Of a stretch of DNA of 64,000 nt, positions 37,379 to 50,493 are shown one piece after another. The first letter of the stretch is position 1. Each line of letters begins with the position of its first letter. The position numbers and the translations under genes are program-made. The stretch comes from Methanothrix thermoacetophila PT (GTDB lineage: Archaea > Halobacteriota > Methanosarcinia > Methanotrichales > Methanotrichaceae), in NCBI RefSeq assembly GCF_000014945.1, contig NC_008553.1:806001-870000 (forward strand), given 5' to 3'. The notes below the pieces were generated by a model that worked only from the letters and a program-made list of their open reading frames with translations, was not told the origin of the DNA and searched no databases.

Positions 37379-38849
37379 CAGAGCTGTATAGTGAGAGATA
37401 CGCACCCACAGCGGCCGAGACAGCAGCGACCTTTCTTGTATCTGCGCCAAGTGCAGAGGCCAAGCTATCGCCCCTCTCCTTCTCCTGGACAACTATATTC
37501 TTCACATCATCGAGTATGTTCTCCTCCTTGATGAAGTGTGTATTGATATCGCCTCTTCTGAATCGCTCATTCCTCAGAACTGCCTTGTGGAACGGTATGT
37601 TCGTTGCGACTCCCACGATTATGTACTCGTAAAGAGCTCTCTCCATCCGGGCTATGGCCTCGCTCCTATCCCTTCCATGCGCAACAAGTTTTGATATCAG
37701 CGAGTCGTAGTACGGAGGGATCACGTAGCCTGTGTAGACGCCGCTGTCGACCCTGATTCCGGGTCCTCCGGGACTCCTGTACCTCCTGAGCCTGCCGGGC
37801 GATGGAGCGAAATCGTTCATGGGATCCTCTGCATTTATCCTGCACTCTATCGCCCATCCCCGTATCTCTATCTCGTTCTGGCTGAAACTCAGATCCTCGC
37901 CTGCCGCCACAGAGATCTGCTCCTTTGCGAGATCTATGCCTGTCACCATCTCTGTTATTGGATGCTCCACCTGGAGCCTGGTGTTCATCTCCAGGAAGTA
38001 GAAATCCCCATGAGAATACATGAACTCCACAGTCCCGGCGCTCCTGTAGCGTATGGCCTTCGCAGCCTTCACCGCTATCTCACCCATCCTCTTCCTGAGC
38101 TCAGGGGTCATTACTGGGGACGGGGCCTCCTCGATCAGCTTCTGGTGGCGCCTCTGGATCGAGCACTCCCTCTCGGAGACATATACAGTTCTCCCCCGGT
38201 TATCTGCCATTATCTGAAACTCTATATGCCTCGGCTCACTCAAGTACTTCTCCAGGTAAACCGTACCATCACCAAATGCGGAGGTGGCGATCGACTGCGC
38301 TGATACCACCGCAGGGGCGAGATCCTCCGGCCTGTCCACGATCTTCATGCCTATTCCACCGCCGCCTGCTGCTGGCTTTATTATGATCGGATAACCAATG
38401 CGCTCCGCGACATCCGCGATCTCCTCCGGATCGGATATGCCGCGCTCTGTGCCGGGCACTATCGGCACCCCTGCATCCTTCATCATCTGCCTGGCGGTTA
38501 TCTTCGAGCCCATCGCATCGATAGAGCTGCTGGATGGGCCTATGAACACGACCCCATTCTCCTCACACAGCTTCGCAAACGCTGGATTCTCCGCCAGAAA
38601 ACCATACCCCGGGTGTATCGCCTCTGCACCCGTCTGGAGCGCTGCCTTAACTATTTTCTCCATGTTGAGATAGCTTTCAGATGAAGGAGATGGCCCGATG
38701 TATACGGCCTCGTCTGCGTACTTTGCGAAGAGCGCGTGCCTGTCCGCATCCGAATACACTGCAACACTCAGGATGCCGAGCTCCCTGCAGGCCCTCATTA
38801 TACGGATTGCAATCTCTCCACGATTTGCGACCAGAATCTTCTTGAACAT
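37350..38849 (-). CDS. pycA: Pyruvate carboxylase subunit A (biotin carboxylase)
   Basis: 499 residues from [20 protein letters not shown] at 38849; upstream in-frame codons are not conserved. ATP-grasp features: '[17 protein letters not shown]', '[16 protein letters not shown]', [14 protein letters not shown]. It carboxylates biotin on the separate B subunit with bicarbonate and ATP, feeding oxaloacetate for the incomplete TCA cycle. pycB is not in the window. The gene leads the minus-strand series pycA, birA, JAMM, ribL, coaD. Confidence 0.93.
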   Translation of the reverse strand: MFKKILVANRGEIAIRIMRACRELGILSVAVYSDADRHALFAKYADEAVYIGPSPSSESYLNMEKIVKAALQTGAEAIHPGYGFLAENPAFAKLCEENGVVFIGPSSSSIDAMGSKITARQMMKDAGVPIVPGTERGISDPEEIADVAERIGYPIIIKPAAGGGGIGMKIVDRPEDLAPAVVSAQSIATSAFGDGTVYLEKYLSEPRHIEFQIMADNRGRTVYVSERECSIQRRHQKLIEEAPSPVMTPELRKRMGEIAVKAAKAIRYRSAGTVEFMYSHGDFYFLEMNTRLQVEHPITEMVTGIDLAKEQISVAAGEDLSFSQNEIEIRGWAIECRINAEDPMNDFAPSPGRLRRYRSPGGPGIRVDSGVYTGYVIPPYYDSLISKLVAHGRDRSEAIARMERALYEYIIVGVATNIPFHKAVLRNERFRRGDINTHFIKEENILDDVKNIVVQEKERGDSLASALGADTRKVAAVSAAVGAYLSLYSSDEGEGERKS

Positions 38850-39173
38850 CCCCAAATCAAATGCTCTACAAAGGTAAAACCTTTTTGGGAAAATGTCTGG
38901 ACCAGTCCGAATAACACCTCCTCGCGAAGTTATAGTAAAACATAAGTACATACCGAATGTTCCAGCATTCTATAGTCTTCGTTCATCTGAGGCTATCCAG
39001 TTTCATCAAGCAGCTGGCATCGCGTAATTCGTGACCTGTTATGCCAGTGGATACAGTTTCCTGAAAATTCATTCAATGATTTGAGGAGACATCTGCTTTC
39101 ATTGTGAACCACAACCAGTTAGTGAATTAGTCCTGCGACCTTGCTACCCGATACATCACAATCATTATGGCCA

Positions 39174-39190
39174 GAAACATATATATATGG
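39174..39190 (+). promoter_or_regulatory. Upstream rRNA promoter candidate (P1)
   Basis: AACATATATATATGGG is a strong TATA box about 345 bases before 16S rRNA. The rest of 38850-39173 shows no gene or repeat. Confidence 0.45.
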
Positions 39191-39316
39191 GACCCACATG
39201 GAAGAGGATGCTTCTTGTGTGCTCTGCAACCGACGAACGGAATGGGCACGGAAGCGTTAAGGTGGGAAACCATACGTCCAGCTCCCATTATGCGGTACAA
39301 AGGGAGATGGCACCGT

Positions 39317-39330
39317 AATGTTTATATACT
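39317..39330 (+). promoter_or_regulatory. Main rRNA promoter candidate (P2)
   Basis: AATGTTTATATACTA is a good archaeal TATA box; transcription would begin near 39350. The leader to 16S is about 170 bases and ends in the 16S processing stem. Confidence 0.6.
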
Positions 39331-39486
39331 AATAACCCCTAAAGGTAAGGGCCAAGATGTGGCGAGTTGATCGCGGAGAGAGGCGCGGTGCAGACGGGCA
39401 GATATGCCTGGATGATTGCACTGGTTTCCGCTCTGCGGTACATTTTGTTGGGGTGGAGACGGGAGTTTGAGCTCCCTGTCTGACGT

Positions 39487-39523
39487 TGGTCAAGTGGCGA
39501 CCCAGCCAATTCCGGCCGATGGT
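39487..39523 (+). other. 16S rRNA processing stem, 5' arm
   Basis: TTCCGGCCGAT (39511-39521) and GGTCAAGTGGCGAC upstream pair with ATCGGCCGGAA (41011-41021) and GTCACTTGACC (41034-41044) behind 16S. This long helix is the bulge-helix-bulge processing site expected for archaeal pre-16S RNA. Confidence 0.75.
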
Positions 39524-40999
<1,476 letters not shown>

Positions 41000-41060
41000 A
41001 GTGTGCATAAATCGGCCGGAAGCTGATAGGTTCGTCACTTGACCTGTTGCTGGGATCTAT

Positions 41061-41133
41061 GGGCTTGTAGCTCAGCAGGTAGAGCGCCGCCTTTGCGAGG
41101 CGGAGGCCCTGGGTCCGAATCCCAGCAAGTCCA
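41061..41133 (+). tRNA. tRNA-Ala (anticodon TGC) in the 16S-23S spacer
   Basis: Acceptor GGGCTTG / CAAGTCC with discriminator A. Anticodon arm CCGCC-TTTGCGA-GGCGG. The position is the usual one for euryarchaeal rRNA operons. CCA is not encoded. Confidence 0.97.
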
Positions 41134-41239
41134 TTGGGTGCACCTGTGGAGAACTGCTCCACAGGGAAGGGCTGATAATCAAGATGAGGCCACGTATACG
41201 CTTTGCAGACCAGACGCTCACTGAGATCAGTGGGACGAT

Positions 41240-44150
<2,911 letters not shown>

Positions 44151-44198
44151 CCGCTGACCTCAGGCGAATTCTGGATCTGTAAAGCGTATACACAACGC

Positions 44199-44283
44199 GC
44201 CAAGGTGGCGGAGAGGCTACGCAAATGCCTGCAGAACCATAGCGGATAGCATTACCACTCCGGTTCGAATCCGGACCTTGGCT
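44199..44283 (+). tRNA. tRNA-Cys (anticodon GCA) with a 13-base intron
   Basis: Acceptor GCCAAGG / CCTTGGC with discriminator T, as in archaeal tRNA-Cys. The anticodon stem AATGC (44224-44228) pairs with GCATT (44249-44253) only when AACCATAGCGGAT (about 44235-44247) is removed after position 37, the canonical archaeal intron site; the loop then reads CTGCAGA. T arm TCCGG-TTCGAAT-CCGGA. Lies between 23S and 5S, an unusual place. Confidence 0.87.
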
Positions 44284-44292
44284 TCAAATCAG

Positions 44293-44416
44293 AGAGCGGC
44301 GGCCATAGCGGCGGGGAAACTCCTGAACCCTTCCCGAACTCAGAAGATAAGCCCGCCCACGTCCTGCACTGTACTGAGGTGCGCGAGCCCTCGGGAAATG
44401 CAGGTCGCTGCCAACT
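44293..44416 (+). rRNA. rrf: 5S ribosomal RNA
   Basis: Contains the conserved CTTCCCGAACTCAGAAGATA and closing arms GCGGCGGCC / GGTCGCTGCC. Starts ten bases after tRNA-Cys. Ends are approximate. Confidence 0.88.
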
Positions 44417-44435
44417 CTCAATAATAATTACATCT

Positions 44436-44466
44436 TTCATGCTTGTTTTTGCTGTTATTTTCTCTT
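44436..44466 (+). terminator. T-rich stretch behind the rRNA operon
   Basis: GTTTTTGCTGTTATTTTCTC is the kind of T-rich tract at which archaeal polymerase stops. Inferred from position and composition. Confidence 0.4.
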
Positions 44467-44520
44467 CGGCACTTTTCTTAATGCGGAAATGTTATCACCC
44501 ATAAACCCAGATTTATTTTG

Positions 44521-45075
44521 ATGTCCAGCTTTGTGAAATTCGACCCGCGAACAAGGCTTGCGCATCTTGAGGAGCATTTGCGTCGCATCCACAGAAACAT
44601 CCCACTGGAAGAGGCCCGGATACAGCTTCTGAGATGCAGACTTGTTGCATACAAACTGATCGCAGAGATGGAAGATAGCGAATACGACAAACGGTACGTG
44701 GACAGGCTCATGTCTGAGATCTACGATAAGCTGAGCGAGCTCTCAGGCATAAAGCTCGCAGATCCGTACACGAATCCCTGCGAGTCGCAGTATCAGATCC
44801 TAGAAGAGCTGAAGAGCTACAGGTACAGAGACCCAAATGAGCGCTTCATGAGGTTCGTGAGAGAGGAGTTCAGAGAGATATTCATTCCCACGCTTTTCCT
44901 CCTGACCTACCTCTGCAGGTCTGAGAAGAAATACACCTGGGATGAGGTCAGGTCGCAGCTTGATGCGATCATGCACGACCTGGGCGTTGAGGTTTCCTGG
45001 GAGGAATGTGAGGGGGAATTGAGAAGGTACGCAAAGAAGGTCTTTCCTGTTCTGGATATCGCAGTAGCAGTGTGA
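44521..45075 (+). CDS. Conserved-looking helical protein, unknown function
   Basis: 184 residues. The sequence is rich in charged helices ('HLEEHLRRIHRNIPLEEARI', 'VDRLMSEIYDKLSELSGIKL') and carries a hydrophobic patch 'IFIPTLFLLTYLC'. No signal peptide, zinc site or known motif. The start is the ATG at 44521. The codon use is like the neighbours, so the gene is real; I do not recognise the family. Confidence 0.72.
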   Translation: MSSFVKFDPRTRLAHLEEHLRRIHRNIPLEEARIQLLRCRLVAYKLIAEMEDSEYDKRYVDRLMSEIYDKLSELSGIKLADPYTNPCESQYQILEELKSYRYRDPNERFMRFVREEFREIFIPTLFLLTYLCRSEKKYTWDEVRSQLDAIMHDLGVEVSWEECEGELRRYAKKVFPVLDIAVAV

Positions 45076-45103
45076 TTGTGCACTCACACAACAATTTCCC
45101 GTT

Positions 45104-45227
45104 CGCTCTTATGTGTTCAACAACTTAGAGGACATGTAGTCCAGTTGCTGGAAGCACTCATTCATTCTCCAAGAACGCATGCCGGGGCCATTGTCTTTCC
45201 AGGAAAGTCATTATATGGATAAGAGCG
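45104..45227. mobile_element. MITE-like element B, copy 3
   Basis: 124 bp with intact CGCTCTTATG / ATAAGAGCG ends. Its flanks do not match each other, so the locus has been rearranged since insertion. A second copy of the right-hand 33 bases lies at 45266-45298. Confidence 0.85.
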
Positions 45228-45265
45228 TAGGCCCATAAAATTGTATGGGAAAATATATCTCCCCG

Positions 45266-45298
45266 CTTTCCAGGAAAGTCATTATATGGATAAGAGCG
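45266..45298. repeat. Partial element B, right end only
   Basis: Repeats CTTTCCAGGAAAGTCATTAT and ATGGATAAGAGCG of the neighbouring element. Between the two lies CCCATA-N6-TATGGG (45232-45249), an inverted repeat. This partial end borders the duplicated otsA fragment directly. Confidence 0.7.
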
Positions 45299-45793
45299 TA
45301 GGGGCCAGATGGTTCTGTTGCAGAACCCATGATAGAATTTGTCGATAACCCTATTGCTGAAGAAGGCCGGCCAGCAGTTCATATCCCTCAGCTGTGATGT
45401 GATGTCCTGGATATTCCTGTGCTTATTATGTTCCAGTCACCACCGTCGATCCTGATTCCGCCTCTTGATATCAACTCCGGGCCATCCCACCCAGAGACAA
45501 TCCTGTATCATTTCGGCCCTGGCTTTATCCGATGCGATGAACGATCTTATTCCAGTGGAGAGACCACCAACACTGTCCATAAACCTGATGGCACCTTTTT
45601 CCTCCACAACTGTCACTGGTAAGCGGTTCGATATGATCACAAGCCTCATCAAACACCTCCCCTATTCTACGGATATGGCTCTTCCTAATAAGATCGGCTC
45701 ATACCTCTGATTCGGCGGATCGGCAATCTCGCAGGAGGTGGAGTCGATTGATGTTGGTTGAGCTTGTCAGAGCACCCCCTTCAGACGATTTGG
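45299..45793 (-). pseudogene. Duplicated 5' fragment of otsAB with its promoter, broken
   Basis: Nearly identical to 49968-50414, the promoter and first about 100 codons of the trehalose-phosphate synthase gene at 48071-50272. A 42-base insertion (about 45418-45459) brings in a stop codon, and the copy ends abruptly beside the partial element B. Read on the minus strand it starts MRLVIISNRLPVTVVEEKGA and stops soon after GWPGVDIKRRN. High identity means recent duplication or ongoing gene conversion. Confidence 0.9.
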
Positions 45794-45824
45794 CTACGTG
45801 TGGTATTTGCACATTATCATGAGC

Positions 45825-46060
45825 ATACTTGAGTTACTGCTCAAGTAAAGCCGCTATCATCGGGTATATTCGTTCATCCAGGAATCTGCCAAGAGGGCAA
45901 TTTGCCTCAACGTTATTGAGCATATTCCTATTGAGCCATCACATAAATGTGACAGGAAACACCACGAACCATTCGTGGGATCAAATCGCTGAACGTGATC
46001 TAACGAATTGACATTCATTGGCACAACAATATCACAATTCTGTGAGGTCACATGCTGTTG
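45825..46060 (-). mobile_element. Degenerate IS-like remnant D, copy 2
   Basis: The first 135 bases match 32747-32943. The minus strand carries a 64-codon frame ending LLADSWMNEYTR, comparable to the broken frame in copy 1. ACTTGAGTTACTGCTCAAGT at one end is a near-palindrome suited to a transposon end. Family not identified. Confidence 0.45.
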
Positions 46061-46122
46061 TTTTACAATGAATGCACGAAACGCGGGGTCAACCTCCTGC
46101 CGACTCGTTTTATGGTGAGACT

Positions 46123-46162
46123 ATCCCGAATGCTTTCAGCCTTTTGGCACGCCTTTTTATTG
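46123..46162 (+). repeat. Repeat E, copy 2
   Basis: AATGCTTTCAGCCTTTTGGC followed by ACGCCTTTTTATTGCATGCGG. Matches the copies near 19150 (reverse) and 58275. Confidence 0.5.
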
Positions 46163-46225
46163 CATGCGGAGTATCAATTACCTGAGTGCATGCCGATCTT
46201 GAGACTAATTCTCCTCCCTTACAGC

Positions 46226-47437
46226 TCAAAGATACACGATATCATCCCTGTGATACAGATGTATGAACAGACCCAGGTAGTCTTTTATGTGTCTGGTTAT
46301 TAAAAAATTATTCCTTACGTGCTCTCTGCCACACTCGCCAAGCTTTGAGGCATATCTCGGCTGATTCAGCAGGATTCTGAGATAATGAACGGTTCCCTCT
46401 ATCGAATGTGTGAGTATCCCTGTCTGCCTGTGCCTTATCTGGAGTGGTATCCCACCCACTGCTGAGGCGATGACAGGCTTCCCTTTCCAGAGCGCCTCGG
46501 TCACAGTTAATCCAAAACCCTCACCTAAAGACTTCTGGAGAATAACCGTGGAGCCCCTCTGCAATGCATTTATCTCTATATCCGGCGGATTGTATATCAC
46601 ATGGATATCCGGATCAGTTTCTGCAGCAGCTCTGATCTGCTCGAGAATTGCTGGTCCTTCAGGATCATCTGCTGCACCACCTCCGGCCAGGACCAGCTGG
46701 CAGTCGATATGCTCCTTTACCTTTCTGTAAACCTCGATGACCCCAAACGGATCCTTCAACCGGTCGAATCTGGATACCTGGGTAACGACTGGCCTCTCTC
46801 TATCAATCCCGTAGCGCTCGAGCACCGAGTTAATCGTCTCCTCTGGGAGTTCCATATTTTTACTGCTGAGTGGGTCTATGGATGGAGAAATCAGTACCTG
46901 CTCGATTGTGAGATCCTTTCGGGCGAAGCTGGGCGCCGAAAAGACAGAGACGTCGTACTGCTCGATAAAACCCCTCAGGAAATCCATGATCCTCTCAGCT
47001 GGCCTGGAAAGGTCGATATGGCATCGCCAGATCCATCTTTCTCCACGGGAGTCGCTCTGTTCGATCAGGGGTATAGGCTGTGGATCGTGAATGAAGAGAA
47101 TGTCACCAGAGAGGTCCAGCTCCTGAGCATTCCACCGATTGATCTCGAGGAAGTATTTGAGATCCTCCTCGGAGATCTGAACATCTGATCCGTGAAGTGC
47201 ATTGTGGATGCTCTTGGTGATAGAGAAGAATCTCTCGTCCCCCTTTATAACATCCCAGCGAGCCTCAACACCCAGTTCTTTCATCAGTGGAACTATGTGA
47301 GACAGGATCTCAGCCACACCACCCCCCACAGCTGTGGAGTTGATATGCTGGACAGATTTCCCTTCAAGCTTGTTTGCCAGAAGGTAAAGCTCATCAACCT
47401 CCTCATCGCCAACTATATCCCTGTACTTATCAATCAT
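46226..47437 (-). CDS. Trehalose synthase TreT-like glycosyltransferase (GT4)
   Basis: 403 residues from the ATG at 47437; a TTG at 47452 is the alternative. N-terminal 'VQHINSTAVGGGVAEILSHI' binds the sugar acceptor; 'GERWIWRCHIDLSRPAERIM' and 'EKSLGEGFGLTVTEALWKGK'-like (here QKSLGEGFGLTVTEALWKGK) are the GT4 nucleotide-sugar site. TreT makes trehalose from NDP-glucose and glucose, reversibly. It overlaps the DUF5752 gene, which overlaps otsAB: one operon. Confidence 0.88.
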   Translation of the reverse strand: MIDKYRDIVGDEEVDELYLLANKLEGKSVQHINSTAVGGGVAEILSHIVPLMKELGVEARWDVIKGDERFFSITKSIHNALHGSDVQISEEDLKYFLEINRWNAQELDLSGDILFIHDPQPIPLIEQSDSRGERWIWRCHIDLSRPAERIMDFLRGFIEQYDVSVFSAPSFARKDLTIEQVLISPSIDPLSSKNMELPEETINSVLERYGIDRERPVVTQVSRFDRLKDPFGVIEVYRKVKEHIDCQLVLAGGGAADDPEGPAILEQIRAAAETDPDIHVIYNPPDIEINALQRGSTVILQKSLGEGFGLTVTEALWKGKPVIASAVGGIPLQIRHRQTGILTHSIEGTVHYLRILLNQPRYASKLGECGREHVRNNFLITRHIKDYLGLFIHLYHRDDIVYL

Positions 47438-48074
47438 GGACACGCTCTTCAACCATCCTCACTATCTGATCTCTTAATCTCTCCAGACTGATACAATATG
47501 GATCCAGTCTTGAGATATTGTCTGCAAGCTCCTCTTCCCCGATACTTCTCAGCCACTTGGAGAAATCGTTATCCCTGACACCCAGCCTCATCCTTGCTTC
47601 GAATATATGGAAATAGAGCGAGCGGATGCTCACCTTCTTCAGAGCCTTTGCGAACTCCCACAGGTTGTTGGCCACATACGGCGTGGGTATGACGAGCGTT
47701 TTGGCTGCCATAAAGTGAAACTCAAATCCAGGAGGGCACTCTGTGTTCTCTCCAGACCTGCTTATATAATCCTCGAGGATTTTAGAGAACGTGGATCTCA
47801 GATCCTCCAGATTGCAGTAATCGAGAAGGTCCACGGAGAGAAACTGCTCCCCAAGCCTCTCAAGATGTAGGACATCCGTAAGCCAGAAGGCGAAATCGTT
47901 TGGCGGTTCTGGTGACAGATAGTGATGCTCCTGCACGAATCTGTGTGTATGGTAGTAGATGGATGAGTGGGGAACGGTCTTTATCCCCTCGAGCAGCTCT
48001 CTCAGGTTGCAGGCCTGGACTCCCATCAGCTTGATTATGTGGTATGGCGTGTAGAAATGGAAACCTTCATTCAT
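47430..48074 (-). CDS. DUF5752 family protein, trehalose-operon linked
   Basis: 214 residues. 'GFHFYTPYHIIKLMGVQACN', 'IYYHTHRFVQEHHYL' and 'DFAFWLTDVLHLERLGEQF' are typical of DUF5752. The family is found beside trehalose or sucrose glycosyltransferases, but its role is unknown. The start ATG overlaps the otsAB stop as ATGA and its own stop overlaps the treT-like gene, so the three proteins are coupled in translation. The repeated His and aromatic residues could bind metal or sugar (inference). Confidence 0.82.
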   Translation of the reverse strand: MNEGFHFYTPYHIIKLMGVQACNLRELLEGIKTVPHSSIYYHTHRFVQEHHYLSPEPPNDFAFWLTDVLHLERLGEQFLSVDLLDYCNLEDLRSTFSKILEDYISRSGENTECPPGFEFHFMAAKTLVIPTPYVANNLWEFAKALKKVSIRSLYFHIFEARMRLGVRDNDFSKWLRSIGEEELADNISRLDPYCISLERLRDQIVRMVEERVHD

Positions 48075-50272
48075 TCAACCAACTCCTCCAGCAAGCCCAA
48101 TGCCTCGGAGCAATCCGGGATGTTGTATTTTGCCACAGATTCAATCATTCCCACCTTTATGGTACAGGCCGAATCCGGCAAAGCTCTGAACATATCCTCA
48201 TCAGTTACATCATCTCCCATAGCCAGAATGAAGTCGTATGTCTCTCTGCTCAGGAAGTACCTGAGGGCATTTCCTTTATTAACTCCGCTGGGTCTGATTT
48301 CGATCACCCTGTTTCCTGGAAGTATCTGCACATCGATATTCGCGGTGTAGCTCATGAGATCATCGATGAGCTCTGAGAACTTCTGAGATGCCAGTTCTGG
48401 ATCTGCCATCCTGAAGTGCCACACAACCGAGAAGTCCTTGGTCTCGATAAAGGATCCGGGCACACGGTCAACATACCGCTCCAGGATCGCCTGTATGCTC
48501 GGTATCCAGCTGGTATCCACATTCTTATGGATCTTCATCCATGAGTTCTCCTTCAACTTCAGCCAGAAACCATGCTCAGCCACCAGGTACATATCGAACT
48601 CTCCAAACCATTCTTCCAGCGTCTTCTTGTCGCGACCGCTGATGAGCAATATATCCGTCTTCGGATCATCAACAATGCGCCTGAGCAGACTTCGAACCCT
48701 TTTATCAGGCCTTGCAAGCCCCGGGTACTCTGCGAAGGGGACCAGAGTTCCATCATAGTCAGAAACCACAAGCCTTCGAGCTGCATTTCTGTATCTCTCG
48801 ATAATCTCTCCTCTCTTAACAGAAGTGAGTGGTCTGATCTCCAGATGCTTTCCTTCCTCGGCTGCAGCCCCCAGAGACCTCACAAAGCTTGACGCCCACT
48901 TAAATATATCATTCCGCTTCAGTCTGGACTGTATCATCCGGCACCGCCAGATCTGCTCGTCCTCCGGCATCTCAAGCGCCTTCAGAATCGCATCGGCTAT
49001 CTCCTCTATGTTGTACGGATTTATCAATATCGCCTCAACAGCCTCCTTTGAGGCCCCGGCCATCTCACTGAGAATGAGAACACCCCTGCAGTCGACCTTG
49101 GAGGCGATGTACTCCTTCGCCACAAGGTTCATGCCATCTCTCAGAGGCGTGATGAGAGCGGTATCACAGAGATTGTACAGGGCCTGAAGCTGGGGCTCTG
49201 GCAAATATCTGTAAGTGTATAAGATAGGTGTCCAGTCCACTTTCCCGAACTTGCCATTTATATCTCCAACCTTTTCATCTATCTGCCGCTTCATCTGCTG
49301 ATAATGCTCAACCCTGACTCTTGAGGGAACAACCACGAGGACCAGGATTACCCTTCCATGCCATGAGGGATTTTTTTTAAGAAACGCCTCATATCCCTCA
49401 AGTCTCTTGACTATTCCTTTTGTGTAATCCAGTCGATCTATTGAGAGAACAGTCTTTCTATCACGGAATGCTGCTTTAAATGCCTCCATCTCCACCTGCA
49501 CTGCTGGATTCTGTCTTGAACTGTGAAACTTATCGAAATCTATCCCCATTGGAAACACATCCACTCTGACAAGATGTCCTTTATAGAGAATGTTACCAAG
49601 GTGACTCTCTGCCCCAACTATACGAAGTGCAGCCCTCAAGAAGTTTCGTGCATAATCGTATGTGTGGAAGCCTATCAGGTTCGATCCCAGGAGCCCATCC
49701 ACGATTGCACGCTGCCAGTCCTTTGGTAAAATCTGAAAGACCTCATATGACGGAAATGGTATGTGAAGAAAGAAGCCTATCGGAAGATCGTGGAACCTCT
49801 CTCGGAGCATCTGCGGCAGGAGCATAAGATGGTAATCGTGAATCCACACCAAATCCCCTGGCATCAGGATCCTGGAGATCTCCTCCGCGAACACTCTGTT
49901 CGCATGGATGTAAGTATTCCAGTGATCCTTGTTGTATGACGTGAGTGATGGGAAATAATGGAATAGGGGCCAGATGGTTCTGTTGCAGAACCCATGATAG
50001 AATTTGTCGATAACCCTATTGCTGAAGAAGACCGGCCAGCAGTTCATATCCTTCAGCTGTGATGTGATGTCCTGGATATTCCGCCTCTTTAAATCAACTC
50101 CGGGCCATCCCACCCAGAGACAATCCTGTATCATTTCGGCCCTGGCTTTATCCGATGCGATGAACGATCTTATTCCAGTGGAGAGACCACCAACACTGTC
50201 CATAAACCTGATGGCACCTTTTTCCTCCACAACTGTCACTGGTAAGCGGTTCGATATGATCACAAGCCTCAT
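48071..50272 (-). CDS. otsAB: Trehalose-6-phosphate synthase / trehalose-phosphatase fusion
   Basis: 733 residues from the ATG at 50272, which follows GGGGAGGTG. Residues 1-470 are a GT20 synthase: 'MRLVIISNRLPVTV', 'DLVWIHDYHLMLLPQMLRER', 'SIDRLDYTKGIVKRLEGYEA', 'ALITPLRDGMNLVAKEYIAS'. Residues about 495-733 are a HAD phosphatase: DYDGTLVPFAEYP nucleophile near residue 504 and 'AMGDDVTDEDMFRAL'. It makes trehalose-6-phosphate from UDP-glucose and glucose-6-phosphate and removes the phosphate. Trehalose protects against salt, heat or drying. First gene of the operon; a broken copy of its 5' end lies downstream of the operon. Confidence 0.96.
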   Translation of the reverse strand: MRLVIISNRLPVTVVEEKGAIRFMDSVGGLSTGIRSFIASDKARAEMIQDCLWVGWPGVDLKRRNIQDITSQLKDMNCWPVFFSNRVIDKFYHGFCNRTIWPLFHYFPSLTSYNKDHWNTYIHANRVFAEEISRILMPGDLVWIHDYHLMLLPQMLRERFHDLPIGFFLHIPFPSYEVFQILPKDWQRAIVDGLLGSNLIGFHTYDYARNFLRAALRIVGAESHLGNILYKGHLVRVDVFPMGIDFDKFHSSRQNPAVQVEMEAFKAAFRDRKTVLSIDRLDYTKGIVKRLEGYEAFLKKNPSWHGRVILVLVVVPSRVRVEHYQQMKRQIDEKVGDINGKFGKVDWTPILYTYRYLPEPQLQALYNLCDTALITPLRDGMNLVAKEYIASKVDCRGVLILSEMAGASKEAVEAILINPYNIEEIADAILKALEMPEDEQIWRCRMIQSRLKRNDIFKWASSFVRSLGAAAEEGKHLEIRPLTSVKRGEIIERYRNAARRLVVSDYDGTLVPFAEYPGLARPDKRVRSLLRRIVDDPKTDILLISGRDKKTLEEWFGEFDMYLVAEHGFWLKLKENSWMKIHKNVDTSWIPSIQAILERYVDRVPGSFIETKDFSVVWHFRMADPELASQKFSELIDDLMSYTANIDVQILPGNRVIEIRPSGVNKGNALRYFLSRETYDFILAMGDDVTDEDMFRALPDSACTIKVGMIESVAKYNIPDCSEALGLLEELVE

Positions 50273-50307
50273 CAAACACCTCCCCTATTCTACGGATATG
50301 GCTCTTC

Positions 50308-50414
50308 CTAAATAAGATTGGCTCATCCCTCTGATTCGGCGGATCGGCAATCTCGCAGGAGATGGAGTCGATTGATGTTGGTCGGACAGAACTCAACACT
50401 TCGACGATTCGGCC
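50308..50414 (-). promoter_or_regulatory. otsAB promoter with paired GCCGAATC sites
   Basis: Minus-strand order: GGCCGAATCGTCG (50402-50414), spacer, CCGATCCGCCGAATCA (50332-50347), about 15 bases, TATA-like CTTATTTAGG (50308-50317), then the leader and start. The same order and similar distances occur before the FMN-binding protein gene at 27468. Suits an activator binding next to the TATA/BRE. Confidence 0.55.
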
Positions 50415-50493
50415 TCATGAGCCGTAAGATCAAACTGCATTTGGGAAGGTCACGCTCGTTAAGATACATCCCGTACCTCTGTGAATCAATGTT

